The notes under the pieces were generated by a model, which saw only the letters and a program-made list of their open reading frames with translations, ran no database searches and was not told the origin of the DNA. Positions 23,190-37,259 of a stretch of 64,000 bases of DNA are shown piece by piece. A program made the translations under genes and the position numbers. Origin of the DNA: Temnothorax longispinosus (taxonomy: Eukaryota; Arthropoda; Insecta; Hymenoptera; Formicidae); contig NC_092363.1 of the NCBI RefSeq assembly GCF_030848805.1, forward strand, positions 20,182,600 through 20,246,599, written 5' to 3'. Each line of letters begins with the position of its first letter. The first letter of the stretch is position 1.

Positions 23190-25280
23190 CAATTTTATAA
23201 AAACAGCAATGTCATTGAATAGTTAACTTACTAAAAATTCATGCAATTTCGACAAAAGAGCAATCTACATAAAATTCTTTAATTGCCAAGTAATCTTTTT
23301 AATCAGGAGGGAAGAGAAAGGAAGAGAGAAAGAATATTAATTTTTAAATAATAATTTCTTTCAGAAAAAATTGTCGCAAAGCTATTTTTAATCAACATTT
23401 GGAAATGTGATTTGACTGAATCTCAACTTCTTAAATGTTAGATAATATAAATGACAATATGAATCTGACAGTAGTAATAAATATAGGAGTCAATTTTCTT
23501 TTTTGTATTTTCTATTACAAAATCTTTAATAATTAATTTAAATTTTTTATTACATTATATAACAATATTGAAATATTTATGTATATTATTAGGTATAATG
23601 GCGATTGAACAAATTATTATATGAAAAGAATAGCAAATAATTACATAACAATTATCTAAGAACAACTTTATTATTACGTTTTAGCATCTCACTTATAGCT
23701 TTTTCCACGTAAATCATTTCCCTTTCTCTAGTTTATAGAGTTGAAAGTAGACACTATCAAGGAAGAAGGAATTTAGCATGCCCACAAAGGTCAATCTCTA
23801 TTACAGTCATTTTGTTGTTTCTTGTTCATTAAAACCGACTTATTTTTCATTGCTGTTTACTAAAAAGTGGTTGTTAAAATTTTTGATACGTACAACACTG
23901 CTAAATTGTAGAATTATATGTGCAACTTTTTTGTTAAATCTTAATTATAAATGTCCAAAATTATCCACATACATATACTTTTCTATAGAACTAGGAAATT
24001 ACTCAATATTTTTTATCGAATAATTACATTATTCCTTTGAATAGTGTATTTAAATTGAATTTAAAATAAAATATGAAATATAAAATATTTTCTTAAGAAT
24101 TACTTTTCTTTTAACTTATTTGCACAGTATCTATATATAATATTAAAAGCTGTAACAGATAGCAGCGCGAATGTTCCATGATTCTTCGCATTTTTCCTCA
24201 AACCGCAATTTCAAAAACATTAAAATATATCTTACGATGATTATAATAAGCACCCATTTGCTTATACGATAATATATAACTGTGAAATGGCGGTTTTATA
24301 TCTGGTAAATGTTTCATACAATATAATACTCACAGTATAACATCAGCTCGAGTAATGAGTAATGAGTCTTCATAATGGAATATTATATCTTAAGTTTTTA
24401 CTTCAGAAATGCAAAGTGTCGCACAATAGTCGTATTGTAAACTATAGTTCAAGTACAGTTTTAAATTATTCGTGTTTTTGCAACAATCCTTATCAACCTG
24501 TGGGAAAATAAGGTTAACTCTGTTAGGTATTAGATCGGTGAGTCAAAAAACAACTGTTATTCGAAAAGAGTGACTGTCGTTAAATAGCTTTTAAAATAAT
24601 TGCTATCAGGAGCAATTTAGAAGATCCAGGATTCGTTTCCTCTTGTAGTGGAGTTCCTGTTATTCGATAAATCACTTAACTTTCTTTCGCGGATCAATCT
24701 CGTGGAAATAGAACATGTGTAGAAGCAAGACATGTGATGTCGTTCTCTACTTTGAAGATCGTTCCTTTTTGTAACAATTACTAAATCAACGCACCACTCA
24801 TTGTCACTGAAAAGACTTGATTTAGTCTAATCATTAGTTATCTTGTACTGAACGCGGCAATAACGCATTTTTAAAGATTTTTTGAAATTTATAAAAAAAT
24901 TAAAAACCCACAATTATATATATACGAAAAGTACTTACCATATGTACCTTACCATAAAGCCACCTTTTATTATAAAGCGCAATAGTAATTCGAGATTTAT
25001 ATTGATTTATTTTATTCGAGAATTTAATAAACATGATTGCAAGTCAATAATTTATAATAAAATTAGTGGAATTAATGGTCATTCATTGATATGTCGATAA
25101 TAACTAGATTAATGTATTCGATATAAAAATCTTGTATAATAACACAAAGTTAGCGTTGTATTATTATAATATGCAATTAAATGTTGTTATAGATATAAAG
25201 TGAATTTTGTGTACATTTCAGACATTGTCATATAACATCGCGTCAATAAAATATTCTAATTACATGAGCAATCATATTGT
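23190..25280. other. AT-rich non-coding DNA
   Basis: No gene seen. Purine-rich sequence at about 23306-23335. A minus-strand donor-like site (CATATG before GTAAGTAC) lies at 24938. TAATGAG is tandemly doubled near 24353. Open frames at 23778 and 24882 are AT-driven, with I/L/F/Y/N/K-rich translations. Confidence 0.5.
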
Positions 25281-25283
25281 ACA

Positions 25284-25429
25284 ATTTATATCATTTTTTA
25301 ATTTTTGTATTATGTATTGTCATTATATAATATAAAAATGTAATTAATATAAATATAATATAGTATAATATATTCTTATATTACATATATAATGACAATA
25401 TAATACAAAAATTAAGAAATGATATAAAT
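25284..25429. mobile_element. 146-bp AT-rich hairpin element
   Basis: The left arm (25284-25329, beginning ATTTATATCATTTTTTAATT) is the reverse complement of the right arm (25386-25429) over about 44-46 bp, with a 2-bp indel and a single substitution. A 56-nt AT-rich spacer separates the arms. No target duplication is evident. It is most likely a MITE remnant; a very AT-rich hairpin RNA precursor is a less likely alternative. Confidence 0.65.
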
Positions 25430-25434
25430 GGCCA

Positions 25435-28400
25435 GAATAAAGTTAAATATTTAGAATAAAATTAAATACTAAATTTTGATTTTACATTTTTTAATCTCTC
25501 TCTGGTTTTAATTGAACCTTTGAAATTTTAAATACAGCGTTTTGAAAATTACACGTTAAACACACTTGCTTGAAAATCAATGAGTAGTGACGAATAGAAA
25601 TGCGTATACTTTCACTTGTCAGTGTGTGTAAATTTTAAAATTTTTACGATTTGCCATGAGTGCATATGAATATATACAGTCAAGAGTTTGTATGGCCCAT
25701 TAAATACGTCACGAATGCCACACCCACCCTGATTAGGCGTGGTACGAATTACTTTAATGTCAAAAAAATGCGGGATAATAATGCTTCCGTTTTATTTCTC
25801 AATCAGCACAACTTTCAAATAACGCTATTCTATACAACATATTAATTTTATTTATTAATCTAATTTTTTGTACAACGCAAGCATAAATGTTTGTATTTTA
25901 GCATTCACGACCAAGTTATCTTGCAGATGTTTCTTTGTAATTTAGTATATCTTAGATTTATAAGGATACAAGAAAATATATGATACTAATCAATCATATT
26001 TACATTTTATTAATGTTTTATTAGGAGAGAGTTATGCCTGTCAATTCAAGACTAATACTGCAATTGCTTATTATCTACAATTATATGTAGCTGCATTACA
26101 TTGAACGTTGCTTTATTTCGATTGTGATATATAGTCATAATATTAATGTGGCCCGATTTGCTCTTTAATCTGACTTCGATGTTGAATCGTGCAGAGCGGA
26201 ATGAAAGTCATTTTCCGACCTTCTTTTTTTACGAAATGAATAAATTCGTCGTTTACATTACCGTAAAAAGCTAATAAAAAGAGATTACCAGATACACATT
26301 GCATACACTTATAAGCGAAATGTTTTTACTCTTATTTTTTTATTTATCAGAACTTTTTTCAGTTTTACTTTCTTTCAAAGGTTGGAAATCGTTAGGTTTT
26401 CCATGAACATTCTTAAGTAGATCTTACCTTTGATATTTTTCAATATCTTCAATTTTGTATCTGCATGAAGTGCTAATTATATTAGCGATACACGATCACT
26501 TCGCGACATTTCGCTGGCTGGTATTTGCACAGTCGCGTGTGTAAAGCGGTCGACCTATATCTGTATACATTCAATTCAGTTGATTGACAAGAATTTAAAT
26601 AATACTTTTATTTTATTTTTTAATTTCACGTTTTACTTAAAAGACAGTTACCCTTTCTAATAAACTGTTGATATATACATAAAATTTGCATTTTTTTCGC
26701 GACAAATAATTGTTTTTAATACGCGAGGGAATTTTCACGTTTTTCTATATTTTATTTTTCTATAATACATTAAGCATAAAATTGTTGCACTCGACAAATT
26801 ATCGTCATCAGAATTGATTCTGTAAACTTTACTTTCTTTACAAGTTAAAAGGGTAATGATCTACAAAAATGTATTTTTTCTCGCATTCTTTGCTAATGAC
26901 TTACGTTAAATCGCGCTCATCTGCGCTCATACAAATTAACCGATCTGTACCGGTGGCGACTGTTAATCTTCTTAATTAGCAAGCGAGTCTGCTGTTATTA
27001 TCTGCTGGTGTATTTCTTTAACCGTCCGAAATAGAGACTTTGTCAACACGTGCCCGCTTTCATTCTCGACTCAAGAAATATCGCGTATACTACATCGCAT
27101 GTTTCGCACCGACTTTACGTGGGAGAGACATTCGTAACAAACGCAAATGAGTAACTGAGGAGTTCGCAGAACTAAGATTTGTTAGTAAAACGCCAATTAG
27201 AGCGTCAAATTCAAAGATAAACACGCGATACAGTAATGTTGATTATGTCATCAGATTTAAAGATTGTTATGTAAATTCTTTAGGCTATAATGTAATTTTG
27301 ACCAATAATAATAATAATTTTTTAAATTAATAATAAATTAAACTGGTTTTTTAATGTATGTATAATATGGGATTCTTTCTAACACCTGTTTATACGTAAA
27401 CCTACAGTTTATGGCTTGCATGAACTGCTTATTGCACAATGAGTTATCTTACTTACAAAAGTAAAAAGTAATTTTATTGTAATTTATTACACTTTTTTCT
27501 TATTTAAAATAATGTTTTAAATAATGTTTAAGTAATATTTTAAACAATTGCACTTAAAACAGCACATTAAACGTGTTATTGATTATTTTATTTCATTTTT
27601 TATATCTAATTTCTTGTCTTTACTGACTTTACTATCTTTACTATCTGCACAAAACTGCTTTATAATCACAAAACTACAATTTTCTCCATATTTTGCGAAG
27701 TTTACATCTTTGAATTTTTTTCAAAGAGATTTTGGATATATATTTTACGTTTCAAATCTTAACACTTAATTCAAATTTACATTATTCTTGATGATATGTA
27801 TAAGACTACAATTGCGCACAAAGCCCATATTAATAGTAATTACACGTTACACCACGATATTCTTTAGATCAATGAATCGTCATGATACGATATCCATTGT
27901 ATCTTACTGTTACATTATATTTCAGCGGTTACACGCAAAAGCGTAAAACACCTGTCGATATTACATGCATTAATCGTGAGAACGCAATAATATTGCAAGG
28001 AGAACTCTCTCAATTCAGAATGCATTCCAATCGGCGTGCATTCTCATTGTTACGATACAGAATTTCTTGCACGATTTGCCGCGAAAGTTGGGCGTTCTCC
28101 ATTCAGAAAAACTTTTTATTTGTGAACGTACGGAGAATGATTATTTAGATAAGTAGAGATTGATCGCACAGGAGAGATTTTGAAAGATAATATTGCATCG
28201 TGTAAGCGGTTTATTCATCTCCATCAAATTGTGATAACTCATAAAAAAAAACAAAAGATAAATACAAAGGCATTATAATCAAGCATGTAATCGCGATGAA
28301 TTTATTGTTGCTTATTTTATTTTACATTTTGTCTACTTTCTCATAACATCTTTCTTTTATGTGCAGAAGTTTCGAGATTATACAAAAATTCGATTTTCTC

Positions 28401-30300
28401 AAAATTTTGCACAGAAATCTTGCATCTTGGAATTTTTTAAAGACGCTCCAAATGTGTACATATTTTATGATAACATTTCGGTGCACCTTCCTAATTTCAA
28501 TTTGGCAATTTGCGTATTTATTTAAATTTTAGAGAATATTTATTTTCATACTCGGAGAATAATCCATTTTACTACGTGTATTTTAATCGATTTTTGTTTT
28601 ATCTCACAATCTCTCTTGTATATTTGAAGATCAAATTACTTAATGCCTTACTAAACCTATAACTATACTTAATGCCTACTTTAATTACTTTACCAGAATG
28701 CAATATTACATTGATAATATAGTATGACAGCCATCAAGGAAGTTCAATTAGAATCTGGACAATAACTTCAGTTACGGCGAATAGTGGATGATTTGAGCTT
28801 GGGAAATTGGTTTCTACTTCCTCGACTAAGGTCGCCATTATGTGTTGTATGACTTTGCATTATGTGTGTATCACGTGGAAATGCAAAACGTGCAATTTGA
28901 CTAAGCAGACGCGTGGATCGATCGTGAAAGTTCGATAAGCGAGCGCCGAGCTTTCGCAGCGATCGAACCGGGAAAAGAGACTATTATGAATTCTCTCTCT
29001 ATATTGCACAGGGCAGACGATTCGTTACGCAATCGCGTGAGACACATCGCATGCATCACGATATCAATGTGATCTTTTTTTTTTAACAGCACATATTAAC
29101 GTCAGATATACTCCAATTATAATTTTATTAATGCTCTTGACGCTCGTAAATCTTTTTAATTAGCACTTGTGGAGTTTTCCCGTTTCTTTCATCGCTCGTA
29201 TATACATATATATCGTAATAAGTCTCTCTAAGACATACCCTTTCGCTTCCGGCGCCTACTGTAACAGACAAATATTTTCTTCACTTGTAACATGCAAACT
29301 ATGAATTTTCACACACATCGCATTTCCATTTTTCGCGTAAAAATAGCTCTCTGAAAGCCGAGATATTTTTAAATAAATAGAAACAATGTCTTGATAAAAT
29401 TAGAGCGAATAACTTTCTGTGACACGCATGATTACGTGAACACAATGGCGAGACACGTTATAATAAAGAGGGCGAGGATTGTGAGAATTTGCCGAAAGCG
29501 TTACGAAGATTCTAGCCCGAACATTTGTACAATTTTAATGAAATAACATTATGAAAAGATAAAAAAAATGTTACTAAATAGCAGTTACGCACATGCTGCG
29601 CTTTCACGAGTTATAATAGAAGATGTAACGTCGTTCTTGTTGTTCGCAACGCCTAGATGCCTCTGTGCACGCAATAAAACGGATGTCTTATACGCAATAT
29701 TAAAATAATTGGTGGCCTAAAATTTCTTATTTAAACTGTTTTTGTTAATATTTTTATATAAATTATTGTCGTTATAAATACACGGATATAATAATGTCAC
29801 AAGCACGACATAAAAAAGATAATTTGCTGAAAAATAATTCGTGGAACATCGTGTACATCGTATTCGTTCAATAACTAGTTAGTTTCGAGGCAGGTCCTAC
29901 GGGTACTCGTGAGGCTCGTTAATTCTTGTAATAACCGTGCAGTTTGATCAAACTTCTTTCTCCTTGCAATCTGCTGTAATAGATATCCGTTATTCACAAG
30001 AAAATATCACGTGAAACGTGATTAGGTTATGAAATGCACCAAGAACGATCAGTGACGCGTTCGAGAGTAATAAATGCTGCTGTTACATAATTATTATGTC
30101 CTCAACAAAAATAGATATTTTGTTCATGTCGCGTATGCGCATTATGCGCATTTTATTATGTTTTTTAAAAAGGCACGTGCAAATTGCTTATTTGCTTTGA
30201 TGTGAATTATTTATGTCATAGCCACATTATGTGTGAATAAATTTTTCTTAATATGCAATAGCATTTTACGACACAAGAAACGTGATGCGCATATAGATTA
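25435..30300. other. AT-rich non-coding DNA
   Basis: No gene recognised. Moderately GC-richer patches occur near 26930-27140, 27900-28140 and 28880-29060. A short AAT-type run lies at 27303-27320. A 12-bp ACTTAATGCCTA-type direct repeat occurs with 30-bp spacing near 28638 and 28668. A minus-strand donor-like site lies near 26425. The open frames here (60-90 codons) show no domain. Confidence 0.5.
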
Positions 30301-30306
30301 TCTCGC

Positions 30307-30547
30307 ACTGAGAGAAAAATATATATAATTGCATAGTAAAATAATTATGGTGGGGGTTCCTATTTTTATAGTTATTATTGCTATAATATTAGTAAATATA
30401 ACATATTAGTAATATTAGTAAATGTATTAGTAAATATATATTTACTAATATTATAGCAATAATAACTATAAAAATAAGAACCCCCTACTATAATAATTTT
30501 ACTTTGCAATTATATAGTCGCCTAATATCAAATATTTTTCTCTCAGT
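30307..30547. mobile_element. 241-bp hairpin MITE with ACTGAGAGAAAAATAT ends
   Basis: The ends are exact inverted repeats: ACTGAGAGAAAAATAT from 30307 and its complement ending at 30547. Farther in, 39 bp at 30361-30399 is perfectly inverted at 30438-30476. A G-rich block at 30350-30358 matches CCCCCT at 30481-30486. The right half carries about 18 bp missing from the left. Nearly the whole element folds into one long hairpin around a core containing repeated TATTAGTAA. There is no coding capacity. No clear target duplication flanks it, so the superfamily is left open. Confidence 0.8.
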
Positions 30548-30549
30548 AC

Positions 30550-32870
30550 GGAATCTTTTCTTACATACTTACATATTTATTAATTATTTGAATATATAAC
30601 AGAATTGTTATTTATTAATAGAAAGATCTAAACCTTTTATGCATTATTTTTATTTCTACAAGAGCTTCACAAATTTTTAAATAACTGTTATAACATTTGT
30701 TTTATTGACAATGACTTATTGATGATGTACACGTGTTTACATAAAATATATTCTTAGATTAAGTCAACAAGATTGAGAGAATCTAAAATTATAGGTTTGT
30801 ATATCATAAATAAGAAATATGTCTACACATAATTGGAAACGCTGAGAGTGAAAGGTTGAATGTAACGCATTATTTATTATTAAAGAATTTGCTGACAGAT
30901 GTTTATATATTTACGTGTTGCATAGCTAAAAACATAGTGTATCAATTATGCTAATTACCGTTGCGTATGCGCCGTAATTCAGCGCGTTTCAAATTATTTC
31001 AGGTGACACGGAGAATTAGTAATTTCAAAATCACGGACTAGATATCTGTACAATAAGCCGTTCAATAGAACATTTGGACCGCTGACTAATCATACTCGGC
31101 GCACGATAAGCAATTAACCAATTTTATGCTGGCAATCGGTTGCACAATGCGTAAGATTTGTTTGTTCAAAGCTACGAATCGCGAATCGCGATAAACGATA
31201 ACGATGGCGAATCGATGAGAAGAGATTTCAAGTTTCCTGATCGTTCTAACGTCGCAGTGCGACCTAGTTTCAATTTAAATTGACGCAACAGTCCGAGCGC
31301 ATTCCTACTGATTGCCGTGTAGCGGAATGAAGGTTGCATGGATTCTCGATGTAATGAGCGTCTTACATCGAAATAGAGTCCCCACTATTTGTAGACATAA
31401 ATATTTACAGAAATTAATCATCAATATTAATTCTATAATAATCGTTTCTCTAAAATCTGCAATAATTAATTAATCAAAAAATTAATAATTTAATGATATC
31501 TGCATTTTGATAATAGTTTTATAACAATTAGATGATTCACATTGTTAAACTTTTAATTATTTTGACAATAATTTCGTTGGCCCCTTAAGTTTTCCGCTAA
31601 TTAGTCATTACCAAGTGAGGTCTCTAATCATCCAAATCATTAGTTCTGCAACGATTAATCGTCCGTTCATTAGCGATTCTTTAATGATTCGTTCTCTCAT
31701 AATTCGCAAGAAAGAATTGTGTAGCAACTATTGTGTAGCAATTTCTTTGCTGCATCTTTCCTGTATATTTACACCAGCATTGTAACAGTTACTTAGAAAT
31801 TATTCTCGCAAATTTCTCTTTAACTGCGGCCTTGAATTGCGAATGCAGATAGCTCATTGACTGCACGTTCAGTGTAATGTGGTTAGCAGAGAGCAATCCA
31901 GTTTACACTTTACGAAACAACCGAGCGGGGCGTTGTCCACGACAAGGTCTCGGAATATGTAATTTGGCATCTCAGTGAGAGGAAAAGCGATATATAATGA
32001 CATTATATATCATGACATTATATGTTATTTTACATATTCAACAACTATCAAGTCTCTGTAATACTTGGTATAAGAAACAAGTAACGATGACAAGTCTCGA
32101 GTAGTTTCAACATTACGCGATAAGAGTTGGCACCTTAGAAAAAAAAGGCATAGAAAAATTTATATTTTTAATATGAAAAGATTGCAACAGTCTCCTATAT
32201 TTAAACTACGTGAACGTAATAAATGTAAGATATTGCGTATTTGCATAATTAAGCTCATAAATCATTTTATCAGTGTTTGTCGGCATTTATCACCATGCAG
32301 CAAAGTTTCCATAGCTTATTAAACGCATCGCATTGTATATTCTGTAACTAATCCCTGTCGAAACAAAGTCGAGCTGCAATATAATTAATTGCGTTATACG
32401 TTGAACAAGAATAAATGCTATGAAACCGGAGAACACATTATGTGCTACAATAATACATCACGCTGTCCGTAAATTTCGATCTAGATTTCTAAAGTAATCA
32501 ATAATTGCAGAAAAAAAAACGGTAACAAATGACATGACATTCGCATGTTTCGCAAACGTCGTAATATTTTATCATAGTGATGTTATCTTGAGGGTAGTAT
32601 GTATTAAATTTCACACTGACTGTAACGAGTGATCGCTACATCTGTTAATAAATTAATGAAAATTCGCCGTATTCGCCAAAAGAGAGATTTATCTTTTCAA
32701 GAAAATTATGATATTGATACATCACATAATTGAGATATCATAATCTTTTTAATTTTTATTATTCTACTCAGTATTATTCTTTCATCTATTTAACGCTGAC
32801 ATTAGATGAAGATTAGATATTATAGATATACTTAAGATGATACGTGCAGTGAGAATAGGTATCATTGTTT
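30550..32870. other. AT-rich non-coding DNA
   Basis: A modestly GC-richer patch lies at about 30960-31380. ATTGTGTAGCAAY is doubled at about 31717-31742. GACATTATAT-type short repeats lie near 31998-32025. No gene or RNA is recognised. Confidence 0.5.
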
Positions 32871-32879
32871 TTGAATGTC

Positions 32880-33300
32880 GAAAGAGTTAATGGCGAATCC
32901 ACGTATGGCAGAAATGGTTAAACCTGCGCGAAGTCTCGCGAATTGTCTTATTGCCCCGTTCGTTAAAGGGGTCACCGCCCGGCAGCACGTACGTAATTAG
33001 CCGTAATCATTAGTATCGCCGCGAAAGATATCCGAATGCGGTAAATAGACGGAGCTTGCGCGAAGGGATCGTAATCCGGCGAGAAACGCGCTGCAAAATA
33101 ATTATCGTGACGCGCAAAAAAATGAAGATCGCGTGTAGCGTCAATCGCGAAAACAGTGGTGAATGCAGACTGTGGCGAAGATTTATGGCGCCTTCGTTAT
33201 TACCGTGCTCGAAATCGCATTAAATGATACACTCGACTAATATTCCTTCGTTTAGTATGGTCGGCTGTATCGACTTTTCCTCGTAATGATCCCTTGCCGG
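32880..33300. promoter_or_regulatory. CpG-rich island, candidate enhancer
   Basis: About 420 bp of near-balanced composition, dense in CpG, with sharp AT-rich borders. It contains no open frame worth calling. A compact, frame-free island fits a cis-regulatory element better than an exon. Function is inferred from composition only. Confidence 0.25.
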
Positions 33301-33309
33301 CACGAGTCG

Positions 33310-36300
33310 GATATTGCGATTAAATCATTTTATATCGATAACCTTTCTGAGATTAATAAATTAAATCGTCGTTATACGTATATTATGTTACACCAAGATT
33401 TTTCACTTTCTATATTAGACAATTTAATTTGTTACAAAGTTTCATATACGAAGTTTCTCTCATATAATTAATTGAAGCATATATATGCGTAGTAGAAATA
33501 ATAGATTTTAAAACTATTCAATTCGTTTAAAAACTATAATCTTACATTCTATTCCGCCGATTTTAGACATATCTTTATTTATGAAAATAATTATCAAGAT
33601 ATATTAAAAATATTAAAATTTAAAAGAATTTACAATAAATATTCTCTTAAGCAATAAATATTATTTATCTTAAGTTATAATAAACATAAAATAATACTAA
33701 AATTGACAATATTTTAAGCTATATTATTTTTTTATATATGGATATTCTTATTTTTTATAAATTTTCGAGAAACACTTTTGTCGTAAAATCTACGAAACAG
33801 CTTTATCAAATTAATCTCGCGTGACAGGAATCTGTGCACGCGTGCAGAAATTTTTGACGACGTGGCCATGTAAAACGAAGTGACACATGTCAGTTCACAG
33901 CATCTTGTCAATGAGTAATGTGCATGTAACATGCATATTTCGTGCAACGATCGACATATTGACAGATATTGCAAGTTCGGCACGCAACCACTGGAGTTGA
34001 TCCGGACATTCTACCCTTATGCGAGTTTAAATGGCAACAGCTGATATTGATCGCGTTACTCTTGGCGTTTCCGCTGGGATGACTGAACCGTACAGTCATT
34101 TAGGTTTAGCAAAACCACGGACCTGAGCTCAATACAGATACGCATATACATTTATATATACATTTTTTGTAAGCGATAGTGCGATAAATATTTGAAGAAA
34201 AGTTAAAGGAAGATTTAATTTAATATAAAAATAATAAAGAGGGATAAGAACAAGATTCATATATAAATGTACTTGATGTACATAAAATAATATAGCGAAA
34301 ACTCATTTTTTTTTATGTACCTTAATTAAAAATATTTATAGCTGTTTAAAATAATTAATTCTTTTTGCGAAGTTTGATTTATTATAATTACACGGAATCA
34401 GTAGATACTATTATCAACTGATTAAAAATCGGATTACATAACGAAATTATCTTCGCGTTCAAAGAAAAAAAGATTGTTCTTTATAAATACTTAAACTATA
34501 AAACTTGAACCATCTGCGCAACATTGCTAATAACCGTCATTAAAAGATGTCAAAAAACGATATAAGTACCATATATCGTCGTTTGTAACGAAACAGATAG
34601 ATTCAGGCAATTTCACAAATCAATTTATTTAGCGAAAAAGACTTCTTTGTCGAATGATTAATAGTCAGTGCGCGTCTTGATGCAACCTTCATTTAAGTGA
34701 AAAAATTCTTATATGGAATATCGCGGATAAATGGGACACAACACAAGACGCGAACATATATTCCGAGCTGATAAATCGCGGGCGATCTCGTAATCGCTTC
34801 ACTTCGATTCGACGTCAAAAGCGCATTGTCGACGAGTTTAGGTTTTTTGAGGTCATTGGAGAACAAAACGCTAGTCTCTCTCTTTCTTTCTCTTTGAATA
34901 TCATTTGCCGTCATTTCCTCGCGGTCGTTTCGCGAGAGAACGGCACGGACCTTCCGTCGTCATCTCGGGCAAGGATAAAAAACTAAGGAGCGGCTGGCAG
35001 AAAGCTGACAGTCGCTACCGCCTCGAGATCTCTACATTCAAACGTATAGAATCAGCAGTACGTATGTGCTGTGATCCCGTTTCGATGCATTTCCGGTGGC
35101 CGCAACCGTGTGCACAGACATTCCATGAACTTACTTTTTTTTTTAGTTCTTTGCACAAGGTTTTTCGCACGAGTTACTTTGTATTCTCTCCATAAATTGG
35201 CGAATTCTTCGAAGTTACATGAATTCGCGACACGATTTCTCTGTCGATACGGAAATTGGCTGCCCTGATATATTCCAATTATTTTGTATGTTTGATGCAT
35301 ATGCATTTATATATATATGTATATATATGTCGTTACATTCGTAGAGAGATTCCGTTACTCAATATATAGAATTTTTTACAATGCGTTTATCACTTTCTCT
35401 TTTATCGAGGAAAACTTGTACATAAAATATCTCGAAAAATCACATATTTAAAGTAGGTATAGTACATAATTTGTTTAATTACCAAAATCTTCATTAAGCA
35501 AAATGAAAACAGTTATCTTACTTTGGAAACATTAAAATTTGGAAAAGTAAACTTACATTTTAATTAAATATATAATTAACGTATAAGATATTTAAATCCA
35601 ATTTGTCAAGAACTTAGATTGCGAGTTAGTTCGAATGTCATGAATTGGCTTGATCTGGGTCGATTTAATTCTTTTCGCCTGCTTTTGTTATGGACGGATC
35701 CGGAACGAAACAAAGGATTTCTAATGCAAAATTATCTGATTATAAGTGCAATCTAATCTCAATGTTACCGGATTGCTAATGAAGTTTCACTGCACACGGG
35801 ACACTTTCGCGAAATCCCTCGTGTGGTGTGTAAGCCGAGCATCTATTTTCATTTTCGCGATGCACAATGCATCGTAACGTATCTCAATGTACACACACTT
35901 CAAACTATGATATTCTCTTCCCCTGCACTCTCCCTTTCCTCGTAGTAAGAGAACGATGCTTCCGGTGTACATGTGACTTCAGTTTCTGAAATAATAAACT
36001 GAACCCCTCGTCGATTTCTCGATCGACATGTAGACGACCTTATTCTCAAGTCACTCTCACATCTTTCTCTTCTTTACCGTTTCTTCCAAAAATTCGGTTA
36101 CGAGCTTTTATTAACCATAATATTGCAATGAGTAATTAAGGGTACTTTTTGAACTATTATACCATTAAATACCATTAAATTAGTTTCAAATAATTAGTAA
36201 GTATAGCGATCGATATTTTTGAGTAGTTTTACATTATTTTATCAAATTAACGATATCAAGAAAATAACGTAATTTTTAATGATATTTCTATTTTATTATA

Positions 36301-37250
36301 ACAACGTATTATCTAATATCTGCGATTTAAAAAATTATATTAAAAATCGATTAATATCTACATTCTCGATTTTACTATACTTTATTATAAACATTGACGT
36401 ATATGCTTGCACGAATTATCGATTTTAATCGAATCAGAATTATTCGAGCAAATCGGTTATGTATATATTATGCAAGAATATCATACAGATAAAATAGGAT
36501 ATGAGCCGGTTACTGTATGTATTTACACAGGCCCATGTAACGCGAATACATGAGGTGCAGCCAAATACGGATGTATTAGGCATATGAGAAAGCTTGGAAA
36601 AAGATGCTTTGTCACCGGCAGGTCTTGATATACAACACAACGAGGCATTGTTTTGCGATTCCGGCTTTCTATTATTCGGATCTTGGTATTGTTCTTCATC
36701 TTGTCCATATCATCGACCTTCCGCGCATCATAGAGAGTAATAAGGATAATGAGATCTACACGCGAACGTTCCGCAAGAACTCGTTTGATTAATGATAACC
36801 AATTCCGCACAAATTATAATCGCTGAAAGTGTCAATAACTTTATATCAGTAGTTCTCTTTTTTTGCAAGAACAAGTTTATCAATGACTAGATTTTCTATT
36901 GAGCAGCTTGAAATTACAACTATTACGTTTATTTTTACTTTTATATCTTATTGCAGATTTTTATTTAGTATTAAAGGATAACGAGATTAATGAATTGACA
37001 CTTTCTGCTACAGTCATTGAGCACAGATTACGATTCAGCTAACTGAAACATGTTTCTCGCTAAAAAAAAGTTGAGACTTATTTCGCAAAATTATTCCTCA
37101 ATTGTAAAACAGTATACAATTTTACATTATTTTCTCTACTATTGAAAAAATATTGAATGCGCGATAAAAAACCAACTTGTCCCTCGTTTTGATCAAATTT
37201 TGATTCTTTTTCTCCATCATTCGAAATTTACTTCACTTCTTGTAACATAA
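33310..37250. other. AT-rich DNA with a GC island near 34.7-35.26 kb
   Basis: The island at about 34690-35260 has overlapping open frames on both strands (96 codons plus, 84 and 73 minus) with no domain, so it is treated as non-coding. A smaller rise lies at 33780-34100. Elsewhere the sequence is AT-rich. A tandem TACCATTAAA pair lies near 36160-36180 and a TA-rich microsatellite-like run at about 35310-35330. Confidence 0.45.
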
Positions 37251-37259
37251 AATGTCTTT

